From contig PLYM01000213.1 of the NCBI GenBank assembly GCA_003153375.1, forward strand, positions 190-64,189: a DNA stretch of 64,000 bases, read 5' to 3'. Shown piece by piece: positions 34,572 to 43,086 of this stretch. Position 1 is the first letter of the stretch. Each line of letters begins with the position of its first letter. Origin of the DNA: Planctomycetaceae bacterium (GTDB lineage Bacteria; Planctomycetota; Planctomycetia; Pirellulales; PALSA-1355). The notes beneath the pieces were generated by a model. It was not told the origin of the DNA. It saw only the letters and a program-made list of their open reading frames with translations, and ran no database searches. Made by a program: the position numbers and the translations under genes.

Positions 34572-34877
34572 CTAACCGGCAGCAGGTCCGGCCATCCAAC
34601 GCGCGTATCTGCGTTTTGCGACGAAAAGCAACAGCAAGCCGCTCAAGGCCAGCAGCGACCAGCGAAGGTACGTCGCTTCGCTGAACGAAAGCCCGAGCCC
34701 GGTCCAAAGTGCCATGTGCGCGGCCAGGCAGACCGGGCACTTGGGCATCAGCACCCAGACGGCGAGCGAGAACGTTCCGGCGGCGAACTCCCAACTGCGC
34801 CGCGGCTCAAGCGGCGCGGGTGGGCAATCACCGTGGCAGCATCCGCCGTTCAATGGCAATCCTTCTCGTGGCAGCAT
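34572..34877 (-). CDS. small membrane protein with an 'MPKCPVCLAAH' motif (101 aa)
   Basis: The N-terminal third contains 'GCCHGDC', followed by two hydrophobic helices: 'FSLAVWVLMPKCPVCLAAHMALWTGLGLS' with a CPVC dithiol, then 'WSLLALSGLLLLFVA'. Its start overlaps the DUF899 3' end by 28 nt, so the two are co-transcribed. A CPxC pair in a membrane helix suggests thiol chemistry or metal handling. It is not a recognised Mer protein, and the function is inferred only weakly. Confidence 0.65.
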   Translation of the reverse strand: MLPREGLPLNGGCCHGDCPPAPLEPRRSWEFAAGTFSLAVWVLMPKCPVCLAAHMALWTGLGLSFSEATYLRWSLLALSGLLLLFVAKRRYARWMAGPAAG

Positions 34878-35620
34878 GATCCGGCGCCCTGCGATGTCGG
34901 TTCATATTTGTCGTGATGACGCACCCACGCCATGGGCGAAGGCAAGCCGCCTTCGTTGCGTCCCTTGGTTACGCGGTCGAGGATGGCGTAGGTTCCCAAC
35001 ATCGCCTCCAGGCCGCGGCCATAGGTGGAGTAGGTGTGAAATATCGTACCGCCGGGATCCTTGCAGAAACAACTCAGGCCGGGATTTTCCTCACCATGCG
35101 GAGCAGTGGTGGCGAAGTTGTAGGCCTTCGCGCCGCTGTCGACTTCTTGCTTGGTGAAGTACACGCCAAAGTCGCGGTTGAAGTCGTTGCCCCCGGACGA
35201 CACCCAGCGAAAGTGCCAGCCCATCCGCTTCGGGAACGCGGCCAGTTTCTCCACGGGCGCCCGCGAGATCAGCACCAACGAGACGTCGCGCGCCCCCAGA
35301 TGCTCGACCGCGCCCTGCATGTGATCCATCACATACGAGCAGCCCGGGCAACCCTCTTCCCAATCGGGACCAAACATGAAGTGATAGGTGGCCAGTTGGC
35401 TCCGTCCGTTGAACAGATCGGCCAGGCTAAGTTTGCCCTGGGGCCCGGTGAAGACGTATTCCTTCTCGACGCGGGTCCAGGGAAGTTCGCGCCGCAGGCC
35501 GGCGAGCTCATCGCTCAAGCGGGTCAGTTCCTTTTCTTTCGCCAGGAACTGCGTGTGGGCGGTCAACCATTCGCGACGTGAGACGACTTGCGGATCTCGG
35601 GTGGCCGTGGCGGTATTCAT
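34850..35620 (-). CDS. DUF899 thioredoxin-fold protein (256 aa)
   Basis: Conserved DUF899 protein: 'VVSRREWLTAHTQFLAKEKELTRLSDELA' at the N-terminus, 'PWTRVEKEYVFTGPQGKLSLADLFNGRSQLATYHFMFGPDWEEGCPGCSYVMDH' carrying the CPGC dithiol, and 'PGLSCFCKD.GG.IFHTYSTYGRGLE'. The thioredoxin-like fold and redox motif suggest an oxidoreductase, but the activity is not established for the family. It is the third gene of the minus-strand ArsR operon (ArsR - SRPBCC - DUF899 - CPVC protein). Confidence 0.9.
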   Translation of the reverse strand: MNTATATRDPQVVSRREWLTAHTQFLAKEKELTRLSDELAGLRRELPWTRVEKEYVFTGPQGKLSLADLFNGRSQLATYHFMFGPDWEEGCPGCSYVMDHMQGAVEHLGARDVSLVLISRAPVEKLAAFPKRMGWHFRWVSSGGNDFNRDFGVYFTKQEVDSGAKAYNFATTAPHGEENPGLSCFCKDPGGTIFHTYSTYGRGLEAMLGTYAILDRVTKGRNEGGLPSPMAWVRHHDKYEPTSQGAGSCCHEKDCH

Positions 35621-35663
35621 GACGGAGAAGTCCTGAAAGTTATGTTGATTGAGCTGTCGGTCG

Positions 35664-36149
35664 TTATTTCTTGCGCTGCGTTGAGGTGCTCTGCGTGGAG
35701 GTGCGCTCCGCGCGTGCGCCGATTTTCTCGATCCAATGGCTCCATCCCTTGGTCATGCCCTCGCGATGTTCGGGCGTGATCCATCCCATGCCGCGGTGTA
35801 CGAACGTCAAGCGGGTGCCGCTTCCCTGGGCGGTGAAACGATATTGGATATGATTGGCCGCGGGATAGGACATCATCAAAGGTCCGCAAATCTCGAGCAA
35901 CGTCGGGGGCTTGATCACCTGCACGTGTCCCCACAGGTGGCCCGCGTTGTTTCCCAAATCGCGAAACCATCGCCCGCCGGGCCAGGCTTCGAGCTTGAAC
36001 GGCATTGGCGTGCCATCCATCATTTGCGAGTCGGGACCAATTTCGTCGAGCATCGCCGCGAAGGCGACCTCGATCGGCGCGGCGATGTCGATCGACTTGT
36101 GAATCTCGACGGATTCGATTGAATGCTGGCGTTGCGTTTCGGTGGTCAT
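35664..36149 (-). CDS. SRPBCC/AHSA1-family protein (161 aa)
   Basis: 'SVEIHKSIDIAAPIEVAFAAMLDEIGP' opens a Bet v1-like domain, and 'ANHIQYRFTAQGSGTRLTFVHRGMGWI' forms its C-terminal half. ATG 36149 overlaps the ArsR stop by 4 nt (ATGA), giving tight translational coupling; 'AAAGGAA' lies upstream. The last residues are Thr/Ser/Gln-rich. It is the second copy of the ArsR-SRPBCC pairing in 4 kb, but its sequence is not close to the first, so this is not a recent duplication. Confidence 0.9.
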   Translation of the reverse strand: MTTETQRQHSIESVEIHKSIDIAAPIEVAFAAMLDEIGPDSQMMDGTPMPFKLEAWPGGRWFRDLGNNAGHLWGHVQVIKPPTLLEICGPLMMSYPAANHIQYRFTAQGSGTRLTFVHRGMGWITPEHREGMTKGWSHWIEKIGARAERTSTQSTSTQRKK

Positions 36150-36523
36150 GAGGTTCCTTTCTTGCGAGTTGATCGCTCGGCGGTGCTTGCCAGGTTCTGG
36201 GCACGGCGCTCGGCCCGCACTTTGATTCGGTCGAGCTGACGTTCCCAATGTTGTTCGAACGACTTCACCCAGTCGTAGACGGGCCGCAGCTGATCGACGT
36301 TGAGTTCGTAGACCCGGTGCTGACCCTGCTTGCTGACGGAAACGAGACCGACCTCGCGCAGCACGCCCAAGTGTTTCGAAACGGCCGGCTGCGGCAGTCC
36401 CAGCGTGACGACGATGGTGCCCACGGCCAGGCCGCGGCCTCGCGACAGCAGGTCGATGATCTGCCGTCGTCGCGGTTCGGCAATGGCGGTAAAGACGTTG
36501 GACGCTGAGGCGGTTCGTGACAT
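36146..36523 (-). CDS. ArsR-family transcriptional regulator (125 aa)
   Basis: 'VFTAIAEPRRRQIIDLLSRG' and the helix-turn-helix 'VGTIVVTLGLPQPAVSKHLGVLREVGLVSVSKQGQHRVYELN' define an ArsR repressor of the AHSA1-associated type. The wing is followed by 'WVKSFEQHWERQLDRIKVRAE', a dimerisation/C-terminal helix. ATG 36523 is 6 nt from a perfect TATAAT, so the mRNA is probably leaderless. It likely represses its own four-gene operon via the palindrome in its promoter. Confidence 0.92.
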   Translation of the reverse strand: MSRTASASNVFTAIAEPRRRQIIDLLSRGRGLAVGTIVVTLGLPQPAVSKHLGVLREVGLVSVSKQGQHRVYELNVDQLRPVYDWVKSFEQHWERQLDRIKVRAERRAQNLASTAERSTRKKGTS

Positions 36524-36529
36524 GCCGGG

Positions 36530-36557
36530 ATTATATTCCCAATACGGAATATGTCAA
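36530..36557 (-). promoter_or_regulatory. promoter and embedded operator of the second ArsR-SRPBCC operon (leaderless)
   Basis: On the minus strand TTGACA (36557-36552) and TATAAT (36535-36530) match consensus exactly with a 16-nt spacer. The palindrome ATATTCC-N6-GGAATAT (36533-36552) spans the spacer and overlaps both hexamers. The ATG at 36523 follows the -10 by 6 nt. The geometry is identical to the promoter at 32963, but the operator sequence is different. Confidence 0.85.
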
Positions 36558-36646
36558 GCGCGAGAAAAATAGCCGGCCACAAAACGGCCTGTTGAATGCA
36601 AAGAGGGGGCGGGTCGGACTGTTTGCTAGCCGGGCTGCTGGCAGCG

Positions 36647-37633
36647 TCACGTTTTTTGCTGGCGGCGCGATGCTTCGAATACGGCGGCAAAGGTGAACCC
36701 GCCTTGCAGCGTGCCCTGCGGGTCGATGTAGTACCAGTCGTTGAGGTTCGCAAGGCTGACGCTGGCTTTCGAGCCCAATTCCAGTGGGGCCAGGTTAGCG
36801 GGAGCGTTGGCCAGCGTGCCGTAGACCAGGTCCCCTTCCAGCGCGGTCACGGTGACTCAGATGTATTCGGTCACGTGCTCAGATCGGAACGGCGCCTTGA
36901 TGGAAAAGTCTTCGCCGGCGGTTGTTTCATACGCGGCCACGAATTGCGGTCAGTTCGCTCGCGCCTTGGCCACCGCCTCCACCATCAGGGGGGTCGTCGT
37001 CGGAAACGGAAATGACGGGCGCGGTCAGCGAATGCTGCAAAGCGGCCAGAGGGTCGTCGGATTGCAGGGCGCGCAGGGTCTCCTCGTGGATGGGATAGCC
37101 CCGCTCAGTATCGGGAACTTAAATCAGCAGGCAATTCTCGTCCAAAAACTCCGCCAGCAGCTTCGCCAGCCGTCGGTAGCACTCGGTAATTTCCGCGTCG
37201 GTCGCTGAGCTGTTGGTTGCCAGGTCATCGAAGGAAAACCAGGCCCGATGTTGGGCGAAGAGGCGTCGAGTGCGCAGATCGACTCCGCCGCCGTCTCGGG
37301 ATCGTTCACATAAGGGCAGGGCACTCAATTGACCAGGTAGGCCCGGTTGTGGTGCACGATCGTGTTGATGAAGCCCGCACAGACCGCGAACCCGTCGGGC
37401 CCCTCGGCGGTGCCATCGCCCAGGTCGGCATTCCACGCTCGGCTGGCCATTTTGGCGAGCACGACCTGGTCGAACGTCACGGGCTCGCGCAGCAGCGCGA
37501 CCAGCGAAATCATGCGCCCTGCGCGTCGCCTGCGTCGCCGCCAGTAGAGCCAAACCGCGACACCCGCCGCCGCGGCCGTGGCGACCAACGTGATCCAGAT
37601 GATGAGCTGCACGGTGTGTGGCATCGAAATCAC
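36647..37633 (-). pseudogene. decayed gene for a membrane-anchored DUF2314 protein
   Basis: The N-terminus at 37624 has a membrane anchor ('HTVQLIIWITLVATAAAAGVAVWLYW'), then 'AFINTIVHHNR' homologous segments, and the C-terminus carries a DUF2314-like domain ending 'GSKASVSLANLNDWYYIDPQG'. Reading through needs at least six repairs: TGA at 37325-37327, a frameshift near 37275, TAA at 37119-37121, a one-base expansion in the six-G run at 36988-36993, and TGA at 36950-36952 and 36857-36859. The last two replace expected Trp codons ('N*PQFV', 'I*VTV'). Stops plus frameshifts indicate a dead gene. Confidence 0.8.
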
Positions 37634-37729
37634 TCGATGACCGCCGCCAGCCCAAGGGCGTGCCTCCCAGCGAGCAAACGCTTGTCAGGGAAGCAGCGCG
37701 CCGGCGTCGGTTGATTAGTATACATACGT

Positions 37730-37747
37730 ACATTATCATAATAATGT
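37730..37747. promoter_or_regulatory. AT-rich palindrome upstream of the DUF2314 pseudogene
   Basis: ACATTAT-CATA-ATAATGT is a perfect 7-bp-arm palindrome in an AT-rich island, unusual for this GC-rich region, about 105 nt upstream of the pseudogene start. It may have been the operator or promoter of that gene. No clear -35/-10 pair could be fixed. Confidence 0.4.
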
Positions 37748-37839
37748 CCGAAAGCAAGAGGTATACCAACCAATGAACCGGTGACGGTGAGGCGGGCATC
37801 CGTTAATTCCGAACGCCAGGGAGCGTGGAGCTTGCCCAC

Positions 37840-37856
37840 GTGGGCCTTTGGCCCAC
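37840..37856. terminator. GC hairpin downstream of the sulfatase gene
   Basis: GTGGGCC-TTT-GGCCCAC forms a 7-bp perfect stem 43 nt after the sulfatase stop (minus strand). No T-run follows, so it may be a factor-dependent terminator stem or a dispersed palindrome. Confidence 0.35.
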
Positions 37857-37898
37857 AGGGATTTCGCCACGTCTACCATCCGCCAAGAGGGGCCCGCC

Positions 37899-40310
37899 TT
37901 ACTTCTTCGGCGTCACGTCGAAGGTGATCTTTTCGATCGATCCGGTGAAGGCGAACGGCATCTTGCTCATGTAGTCGGCGTCGACGGGCGAAATCGAGTC
38001 GCGGCCGACCTCGAAGGGTTCGACGCCGTGGCGAAACATGGCCTTCTTCGTTTCGCCTTCGGCGGCCAACTGGCCGTTGACGAACAGTTTTACGGTCGCT
38101 CCGTCGCTGATCGTGCTGCCCTTGGGGGTGCCCTTCGACACATAGTCCAGCTTCAACGTCACCTTGCCGGCCGGCAACTTGTCCTGGGCCTCGACGTCGT
38201 AGAACTCGAAGTCGGCCATGTTGTAATGGTAGGCCGGCTTGCCGTCCTTGACGCACAGAGTCCATCCGCCCGAGATGCCGCCGGCGCAGGCGATCACGCC
38301 TTCGCAGCCGGCCTCGGGCACGATCAGGTCGGCCGTGATCGTGTGCGAATTCGGATAGACCATGGGGCCGATGGGCTCCGGCAACCGGACGTTGTTTCCA
38401 AAGTAGGTCCAACTGGTGCGGGGCGCGCCGGCGATGCGATTTCGCGAGTCGAGTCGTTCGGCCAGCCGTGGATCGAGCGGAAGGACATCGTACTTCTTCG
38501 CCTCTTCGACGAACAGCGTCTGGAGCTCTTTCAACTTCTGCGGATTCTTGGCCGCCAGATCGTCGGCCTGGCTGAAGTCGGCATCGAGGTTGAATAGCTC
38601 CCAGGGAGCCTTGAGAAAGTCCCCCTCCTTGCCCGCCGTGGTCCACGGCACTCCAAAGCGACTGCTGGCCAGCCAGCCGTCGTGATAAATGGCCCGATTC
38701 ACGAACATCTCATAGTACTGCGTCGTGCGCTTGCTCGGCGCTTTGGGATCCTCGAAGGTCGAGACCATCGACACTCCCTCGATGGGCTTCTGCGCGATGC
38801 CGTTGACGGATTTGGGCGCGGCGATCTTGCAGGCCTCGAGAATGGTGGGCGCCACGTCGATAACGTGGTGATACTGCGTGCGGATCTCTCCCTTGGCCTT
38901 GATGCCCCGGGGCCAGTGTACGATCAGTGGGTTTCGCGTGCCGCCCAGGTGACTGGCGACCTGCTTGGTCCATTGAAACGGCGTGGCCATGGCCCAGGCC
39001 CAGCCAACCGGCACGTGGGGCTCCGACTCGGGGCCGCCGATCTGGTCGATGCGTTTGATGATGCTAGGCAGGCCGGGGTTGAACCCGACCAGGCTGGCCA
39101 CTTCGTTGAAGGTTCCTTCGAGTCCCCCCTCGGCGCTGGGGCCGTTGTCGCCCACGACGTAGAAGACCAATGTGTTGTCGAGCTCGCCGGACTTTTCCAG
39201 GCTGTCGATCAGCCGTCCGACGTGAAAATCGGTGTGGGCCATGAAGGCGGCGTAGTTTTCCATCAGCCGGCAATAGACCTGTTTGGCGTCCGCGGGTTGA
39301 TTGTCCCAGGCCGGAATCTCCTTGGGCCGCGGCGTGAGCTTCGCGCTGGCTGGAATGACTCCCACCTTCTTTTGCTGGTCAAAGGTGATCTCGCGCTGCC
39401 GGTCCCAGCCGTGGTCGAACTTGCCGACGAACCGGGCTCTCCAGTCGGGCGGAGCGTGGTGCGGGGCGTGCGCGGCACCGGTGCTGAAGAAACAGAACCA
39501 CGGTTTCTGCGGATTGGCCGCGCGGGTGTTGCTGGTCCAGGCGATGGCCTCGTCGGTGATGTCGGCGGTGAAGTGGTATCCCTGTTCCGGCGACTTGGGG
39601 GCGTTGACCGGCGTCGTGTTGCGATACAGCACGGGATAGTACTGACTCGTTTCGCCCTGATTGAAGCCGTAGAAATATTCGAAACCCTGGCCGGTGGGCC
39701 AGCGATCGAACGGACCGGCGGGGCTGATCTCGGGCTCAGGCGTGTTGTGGGCCTTGCCGAACATGGCCGTGGCATATCCATTGTCGCGCAGCGTCTCGCC
39801 CACCAGGGCGCAACTGCGGGGGATGATCCCGGTGTAGCCAGGATATCCGGTGCCGCATTCGATGATGACGCCGGTGCCAGCGCTGTGATGATTGCGGCCC
39901 GTCAACAAGGCCGCTCGCGTCGGCGAGCAGAGCGCCGTGGTGTGAAAGCGGGTGTACTTCAACCCGTTGTTGGCCAGCTTGTCCATGTTCGGCGTGGGCA
40001 CCGGCCCGCCAAAGGTTTGACACATGCCGAATCCGACGTCATCGAGCAAGATCAACAGCACGTTGGGGCTGCCGGCGGGCGCTTTGACGGGCTGCGGATA
40101 ACTGGGCGTCGAGTCCTTGTAGGTCTGGCCGATCTTGCCCTTGAACGCGGGGTCGGGCTGCGGAAGCTGCGCGCCGCTGGCGACGGTCTTGCCGGCACTC
40201 TTGTCTTGAGCATGCGCTAAGTTGGCGAGCCGGCCCGAGGCACACAGCCAGCCGATCAGAGCTCCGGCGAAAAGCATCGCCACCGCGGTGAAGCGCATGG
40301 AACGTGACAT
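37899..40310 (-). CDS. secreted arylsulfatase-type sulfatase (803 aa)
   Basis: The N-terminal hydrophobic segment 'FTAVAMLFAGALIGWLCASG' directs export. The alkaline-phosphatase-fold domain has the metal Asp pair in 'LLILLDDVGFG' (Asp90-Asp91) and the formylglycine motif 'CSPTR' at 128-132 followed by 'AALLTGR', so an active type I sulfatase is expected if an FGE is encoded elsewhere. The C-terminal third (about residues 640-803) is a beta-rich domain with 'LKLDYVSKG' and 'VKLFVNGQLAAEG', resembling a LamG/carbohydrate-binding fold. The substrate is probably a sulfated polysaccharide. Confidence 0.93.
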   Translation of the reverse strand: MSRSMRFTAVAMLFAGALIGWLCASGRLANLAHAQDKSAGKTVASGAQLPQPDPAFKGKIGQTYKDSTPSYPQPVKAPAGSPNVLLILLDDVGFGMCQTFGGPVPTPNMDKLANNGLKYTRFHTTALCSPTRAALLTGRNHHSAGTGVIIECGTGYPGYTGIIPRSCALVGETLRDNGYATAMFGKAHNTPEPEISPAGPFDRWPTGQGFEYFYGFNQGETSQYYPVLYRNTTPVNAPKSPEQGYHFTADITDEAIAWTSNTRAANPQKPWFCFFSTGAAHAPHHAPPDWRARFVGKFDHGWDRQREITFDQQKKVGVIPASAKLTPRPKEIPAWDNQPADAKQVYCRLMENYAAFMAHTDFHVGRLIDSLEKSGELDNTLVFYVVGDNGPSAEGGLEGTFNEVASLVGFNPGLPSIIKRIDQIGGPESEPHVPVGWAWAMATPFQWTKQVASHLGGTRNPLIVHWPRGIKAKGEIRTQYHHVIDVAPTILEACKIAAPKSVNGIAQKPIEGVSMVSTFEDPKAPSKRTTQYYEMFVNRAIYHDGWLASSRFGVPWTTAGKEGDFLKAPWELFNLDADFSQADDLAAKNPQKLKELQTLFVEEAKKYDVLPLDPRLAERLDSRNRIAGAPRTSWTYFGNNVRLPEPIGPMVYPNSHTITADLIVPEAGCEGVIACAGGISGGWTLCVKDGKPAYHYNMADFEFYDVEAQDKLPAGKVTLKLDYVSKGTPKGSTISDGATVKLFVNGQLAAEGETKKAMFRHGVEPFEVGRDSISPVDADYMSKMPFAFTGSIEKITFDVTPKK

Positions 40311-40432
40311 GATGTGAATCCTTGCCGTGGGAGTTGCCTTGGTCCGACCGTTCGCATATCGGTCTTGCCCAATGGATTAGAACGGAAAGAGGTGCGCGAA
40401 GTCCACCGCCGATCCCACGTTGGTGCGGCCCG

Positions 40433-41902
40433 CTACTGCGCCTTGCCGATTAGTTCCGGCTGCTTGAGGCGGAAGAAGCCGACGTTCGATTCGGAGTTGA
40501 AGGCGAGGTCGTCGCCGGTGAACTTCAGACGGAAGGTGACGATGAAGGGGGTTTCGTAAAAGCAGACCTTGGCCGTGAACTCGTCGTTCATCCAACCGCC
40601 GGCGACCGCCACGGGCTGTCGCGGCAGCAGGCCCCAAGCGGCTTGTCCGGACAGCCATTTGCCATGGCCGCAGTCGATGCATTGCTCAGTGCCGTCGGCC
40701 CGGATGACCAGCGCGTCGTGGCCGTCGGCCGGGTCGCGCGCCAGAATGATCGATTCGAGCTTTTGTTCGTTGGCCGGGAAGGTGTACGTCTTGCCGGCGA
40801 ACCGCGGGTTTTCTGAAGCGGCCGCGGGCAAGCGAACGGCGAGCCCGCTGAGCTTCTGACGAAGCTTGCTCGCGGCTTCGCCGTCGGGTGCCAGCGAGGC
40901 GGGCTTGAGCGCGGGCAGGAGCTTGTCCCAAATCAGATTCAGGATCTCCTGCATGTTCTTGACGCCGCTGGTGATCACGACCACGGCATCCTGCTCGGGC
41001 ATGACCACGCAGTATTGGCCGAACGCCCCGTCGCCACGATAGGCGCCGTGGCGGCAGCGCCAGAACTGATAGCCATAGCCCTGATCCCAATCGCTGAGCG
41101 GGCTGCTGCCGTTCGAGGTTTGTCGCGACGTGGCGGCTTCGATCCACTCGCCGGGCACGAGTTGTTTGTCGTGCCACATGCCTTTCTGTAAGTAGAGCTG
41201 GCCAAAGCGGGCGATGTCCTCGGTGCGAATGCTCAGCCCGTAACCGCCGGTGGAGATGCCTTCGGGGCTGGTTTCCCAGGTGGGGTGCTCGATGCCCAGT
41301 GGCTCGAAGAGCCGCGGCGCGAGGTAGTCGAGCAGAGTCTGGCCGGTCACTTTCTGTACGATCGCCGACTGCATGTAGGTGGCCGACGTGTTGTAAAGAA
41401 AATGCGTGCCGGGCTTGAACGCCACGCGATGGTCCAGGAAGGTTTTGGTCCAGGGCTCCTTGGTCGTGCGTAGCGGCTCGGACTCGTGGCCGGTCGCCAT
41501 GCGCAACAAATCGCTCACGCGCATCGCCTTCAAATAATCGCTCGGCTCGGCCGGTGCGGCGTCGGGAAAAAACTTCAGTACCGGGTCGTCGAGGCTCAGC
41601 TTGCCTTCGGCGATCGCCAGGCCCACGGCGGTGGAGGTAAAACTCTTGCTCAGCGAGTAGAGTGAGTGCCGTGCCTCGGCATGGTAGGGCGCCCACCAAC
41701 CTTCGGCCACAACCCGGCCATGTCGCAAGAGCATGAAGCTATTGAGCGAATCGATCTGGTCGATCGCCTCGACAAACGCCAACACCTCGGACGAGGAGAC
41801 GCCTTCACTCTCCGGCGCGCTGCGGGGCAGCGGAGCTGAGGACGCGCGGAGGGGAATGATCGAGATCAAGACAAGCAAGGCGGCGCGAAAGGCAGGCTTC
41901 AT
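40433..41902 (-). CDS. exported serine hydrolase, beta-lactamase/class C type (489 aa)
   Basis: The signal peptide 'FRAALLVLISIIPLRASSAP' precedes a penicillin-recognising domain: the SxxK motif is 'SLSK' (Ser83-Lys86), the second motif region is 'FLYNTSATYMQSAIV', and 'GYGLSIRTEDIARFGQLYLQKG' is typical of this family. The last 120 residues form a separate beta-rich domain seen in related secreted hydrolases. It acts outside the cytoplasm; the substrate (peptide, ester or beta-lactam) is not determined. It lies 122 nt upstream of the sulfatase gene on the same strand. Confidence 0.9.
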   Translation of the reverse strand: MKPAFRAALLVLISIIPLRASSAPLPRSAPESEGVSSSEVLAFVEAIDQIDSLNSFMLLRHGRVVAEGWWAPYHAEARHSLYSLSKSFTSTAVGLAIAEGKLSLDDPVLKFFPDAAPAEPSDYLKAMRVSDLLRMATGHESEPLRTTKEPWTKTFLDHRVAFKPGTHFLYNTSATYMQSAIVQKVTGQTLLDYLAPRLFEPLGIEHPTWETSPEGISTGGYGLSIRTEDIARFGQLYLQKGMWHDKQLVPGEWIEAATSRQTSNGSSPLSDWDQGYGYQFWRCRHGAYRGDGAFGQYCVVMPEQDAVVVITSGVKNMQEILNLIWDKLLPALKPASLAPDGEAASKLRQKLSGLAVRLPAAASENPRFAGKTYTFPANEQKLESIILARDPADGHDALVIRADGTEQCIDCGHGKWLSGQAAWGLLPRQPVAVAGGWMNDEFTAKVCFYETPFIVTFRLKFTGDDLAFNSESNVGFFRLKQPELIGKAQ

Positions 41903-42261
41903 GGAGTCGATGGTCCTGGCGGAAAGTTTTGAAGGGCCGGTACGGAGCCGTCGATTAGCCTACTCGCCGGGTGACGCCATGGCCAGAAGTTGGCCACGGT
42001 TCCTGGTCGCGCAAAAGGAATGTTGGCTCTGGGGATGCTGCGGAAAGCGGGATGCTGTCGTGGCGAATTCGCTGGAAATTAGGCCAGTCGTTTTGGTAGG
42101 TTGCCCGATCGTCGAGCGGGTTCGGCGGCGCCGGAAGAAGCGACAAACCGCTTCCTGCTCGAAGATCGTCAACGAGACTGAAGGGCGAGCCTCACGACGC
42201 ATCCTCAGCCCCATCTGGCCGTGGCCTATCACTTCGTTTCTTGCAGACACAAGGAGGTCTC
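41903..42261. other. 359-nt divergent intergenic region, nothing recognised
   Basis: The region separates the minus-strand hydrolase from the plus-strand LRR gene and presumably holds both promoters. ORFs listed here are short, start inside neighbours or lack start signals. No repeat or hairpin stands out. Confidence 0.4.
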
Positions 42262-43009
42262 ATGCGAGATGATTCTCTCAATCAAATCACTGAGCAAACT
42301 GACGGACCGCCCCCCAGTGAGGCCTGGCTATTCGCGCAAGCCATCATGGGAAATCCGATTCCCCGAATTGTCAGCCCGGAAGCGGCGGCTCGAGCGAAGC
42401 GCGACGAATTGCAGCGACTGGCCCAATTATCGGCGCCGCGACGTCGATTTGGCAGCCGTCGCATGTATTGCACGGATCGCGAGTTTGCGGAGATTGTCAT
42501 TGTGCGCTGGCAGATTCCGTGATGCGGATCTCGCGCCGCTGGCGGCACTCTTCGATCTCGAGAAATTGTCTCTATCCGAGAACGACAAGATCAATGGCAC
42601 GTTTTGCGTGCATCTGGCCGGGCTGCGGCGGCTGCGGGAGCTGTCGCCTGGAGAGCACATTAGCGACGATGGGCTCGCGTGCATTGCGAGGATTGCAAAC
42701 CTCGAAACTTTGTTTCTCAAGGGACCATTCTCTGACGCCGGCTTGGGACAAATCCGCTCTCTCAAACGCCTGCAGACGCTGTACGTCACCTCGGAGCGAG
42801 TCACACCTGAGGGTCTTGCCGTCGTGGCAGAGCTTCCGGAATTGACGGACCTTGGCCTGAGAGTCACGCCGGTTACCGACGCCAGCGTTCCGATACTCGC
42901 GCGTTGCAAGGCGCTCGCATCTCTTACGCTGTTCCACTCCGACTTGACGTACGAGGGCCGCAAGCTGCTGCGTGAGGCATTGCTCGATTGCGATCTCGAC
43001 GAGCACTGA
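42262..43009 (+). pseudogene. leucine-rich repeat protein gene with a frameshift
   Basis: A strong 'AAGGAGG' precedes ATG 42262, which encodes 'MRDDSLNQITEQTDG' and continues to 'RAKRDELQRLAQLS'. This frame stops at 42522, but from about 42440 the next frame encodes leucine-rich repeats: 'VACIARIASLRRLSLCAGRFRDADLAPLAAL', 'LACIARIANLETLFLKGPFSDAGL', 'LAVVAELPELTDLGLRVTPVTDAS', to a stop at 43009. Removing one base in 'GGCGCCGCG' near 42436 would join the frames. A recent inactivation or a sequencing error is more likely than programmed shifting. LRRs of this type mediate protein contacts in planctomycetes. Confidence 0.7.
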
Positions 43010-43086
43010 GGAACAGGCTTCGAGTCAACCGTATTCGCGTCGTTGGTTCAATCGAACCAGGCGCACATGATTCAAAGGCCTACCGA

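Noticed and set aside
36857-37327. UGA read as tryptophan in the DUF2314-type gene
   Set aside because: TGA falls on Trp positions, but the same gene has a TAA and two frameshifts, and ordinary TGA stops end many other genes in the window.
38682-40220. 512-aa plus-strand ORF
   Set aside because: Antisense to the sulfatase whose catalytic motifs are intact; no protein-like features.
42425-42445. programmed ribosomal frameshift in the LRR gene
   Set aside because: No slippery heptamer, internal Shine-Dalgarno or downstream pseudoknot candidate was seen at the junction; mutation or sequence error is simpler.
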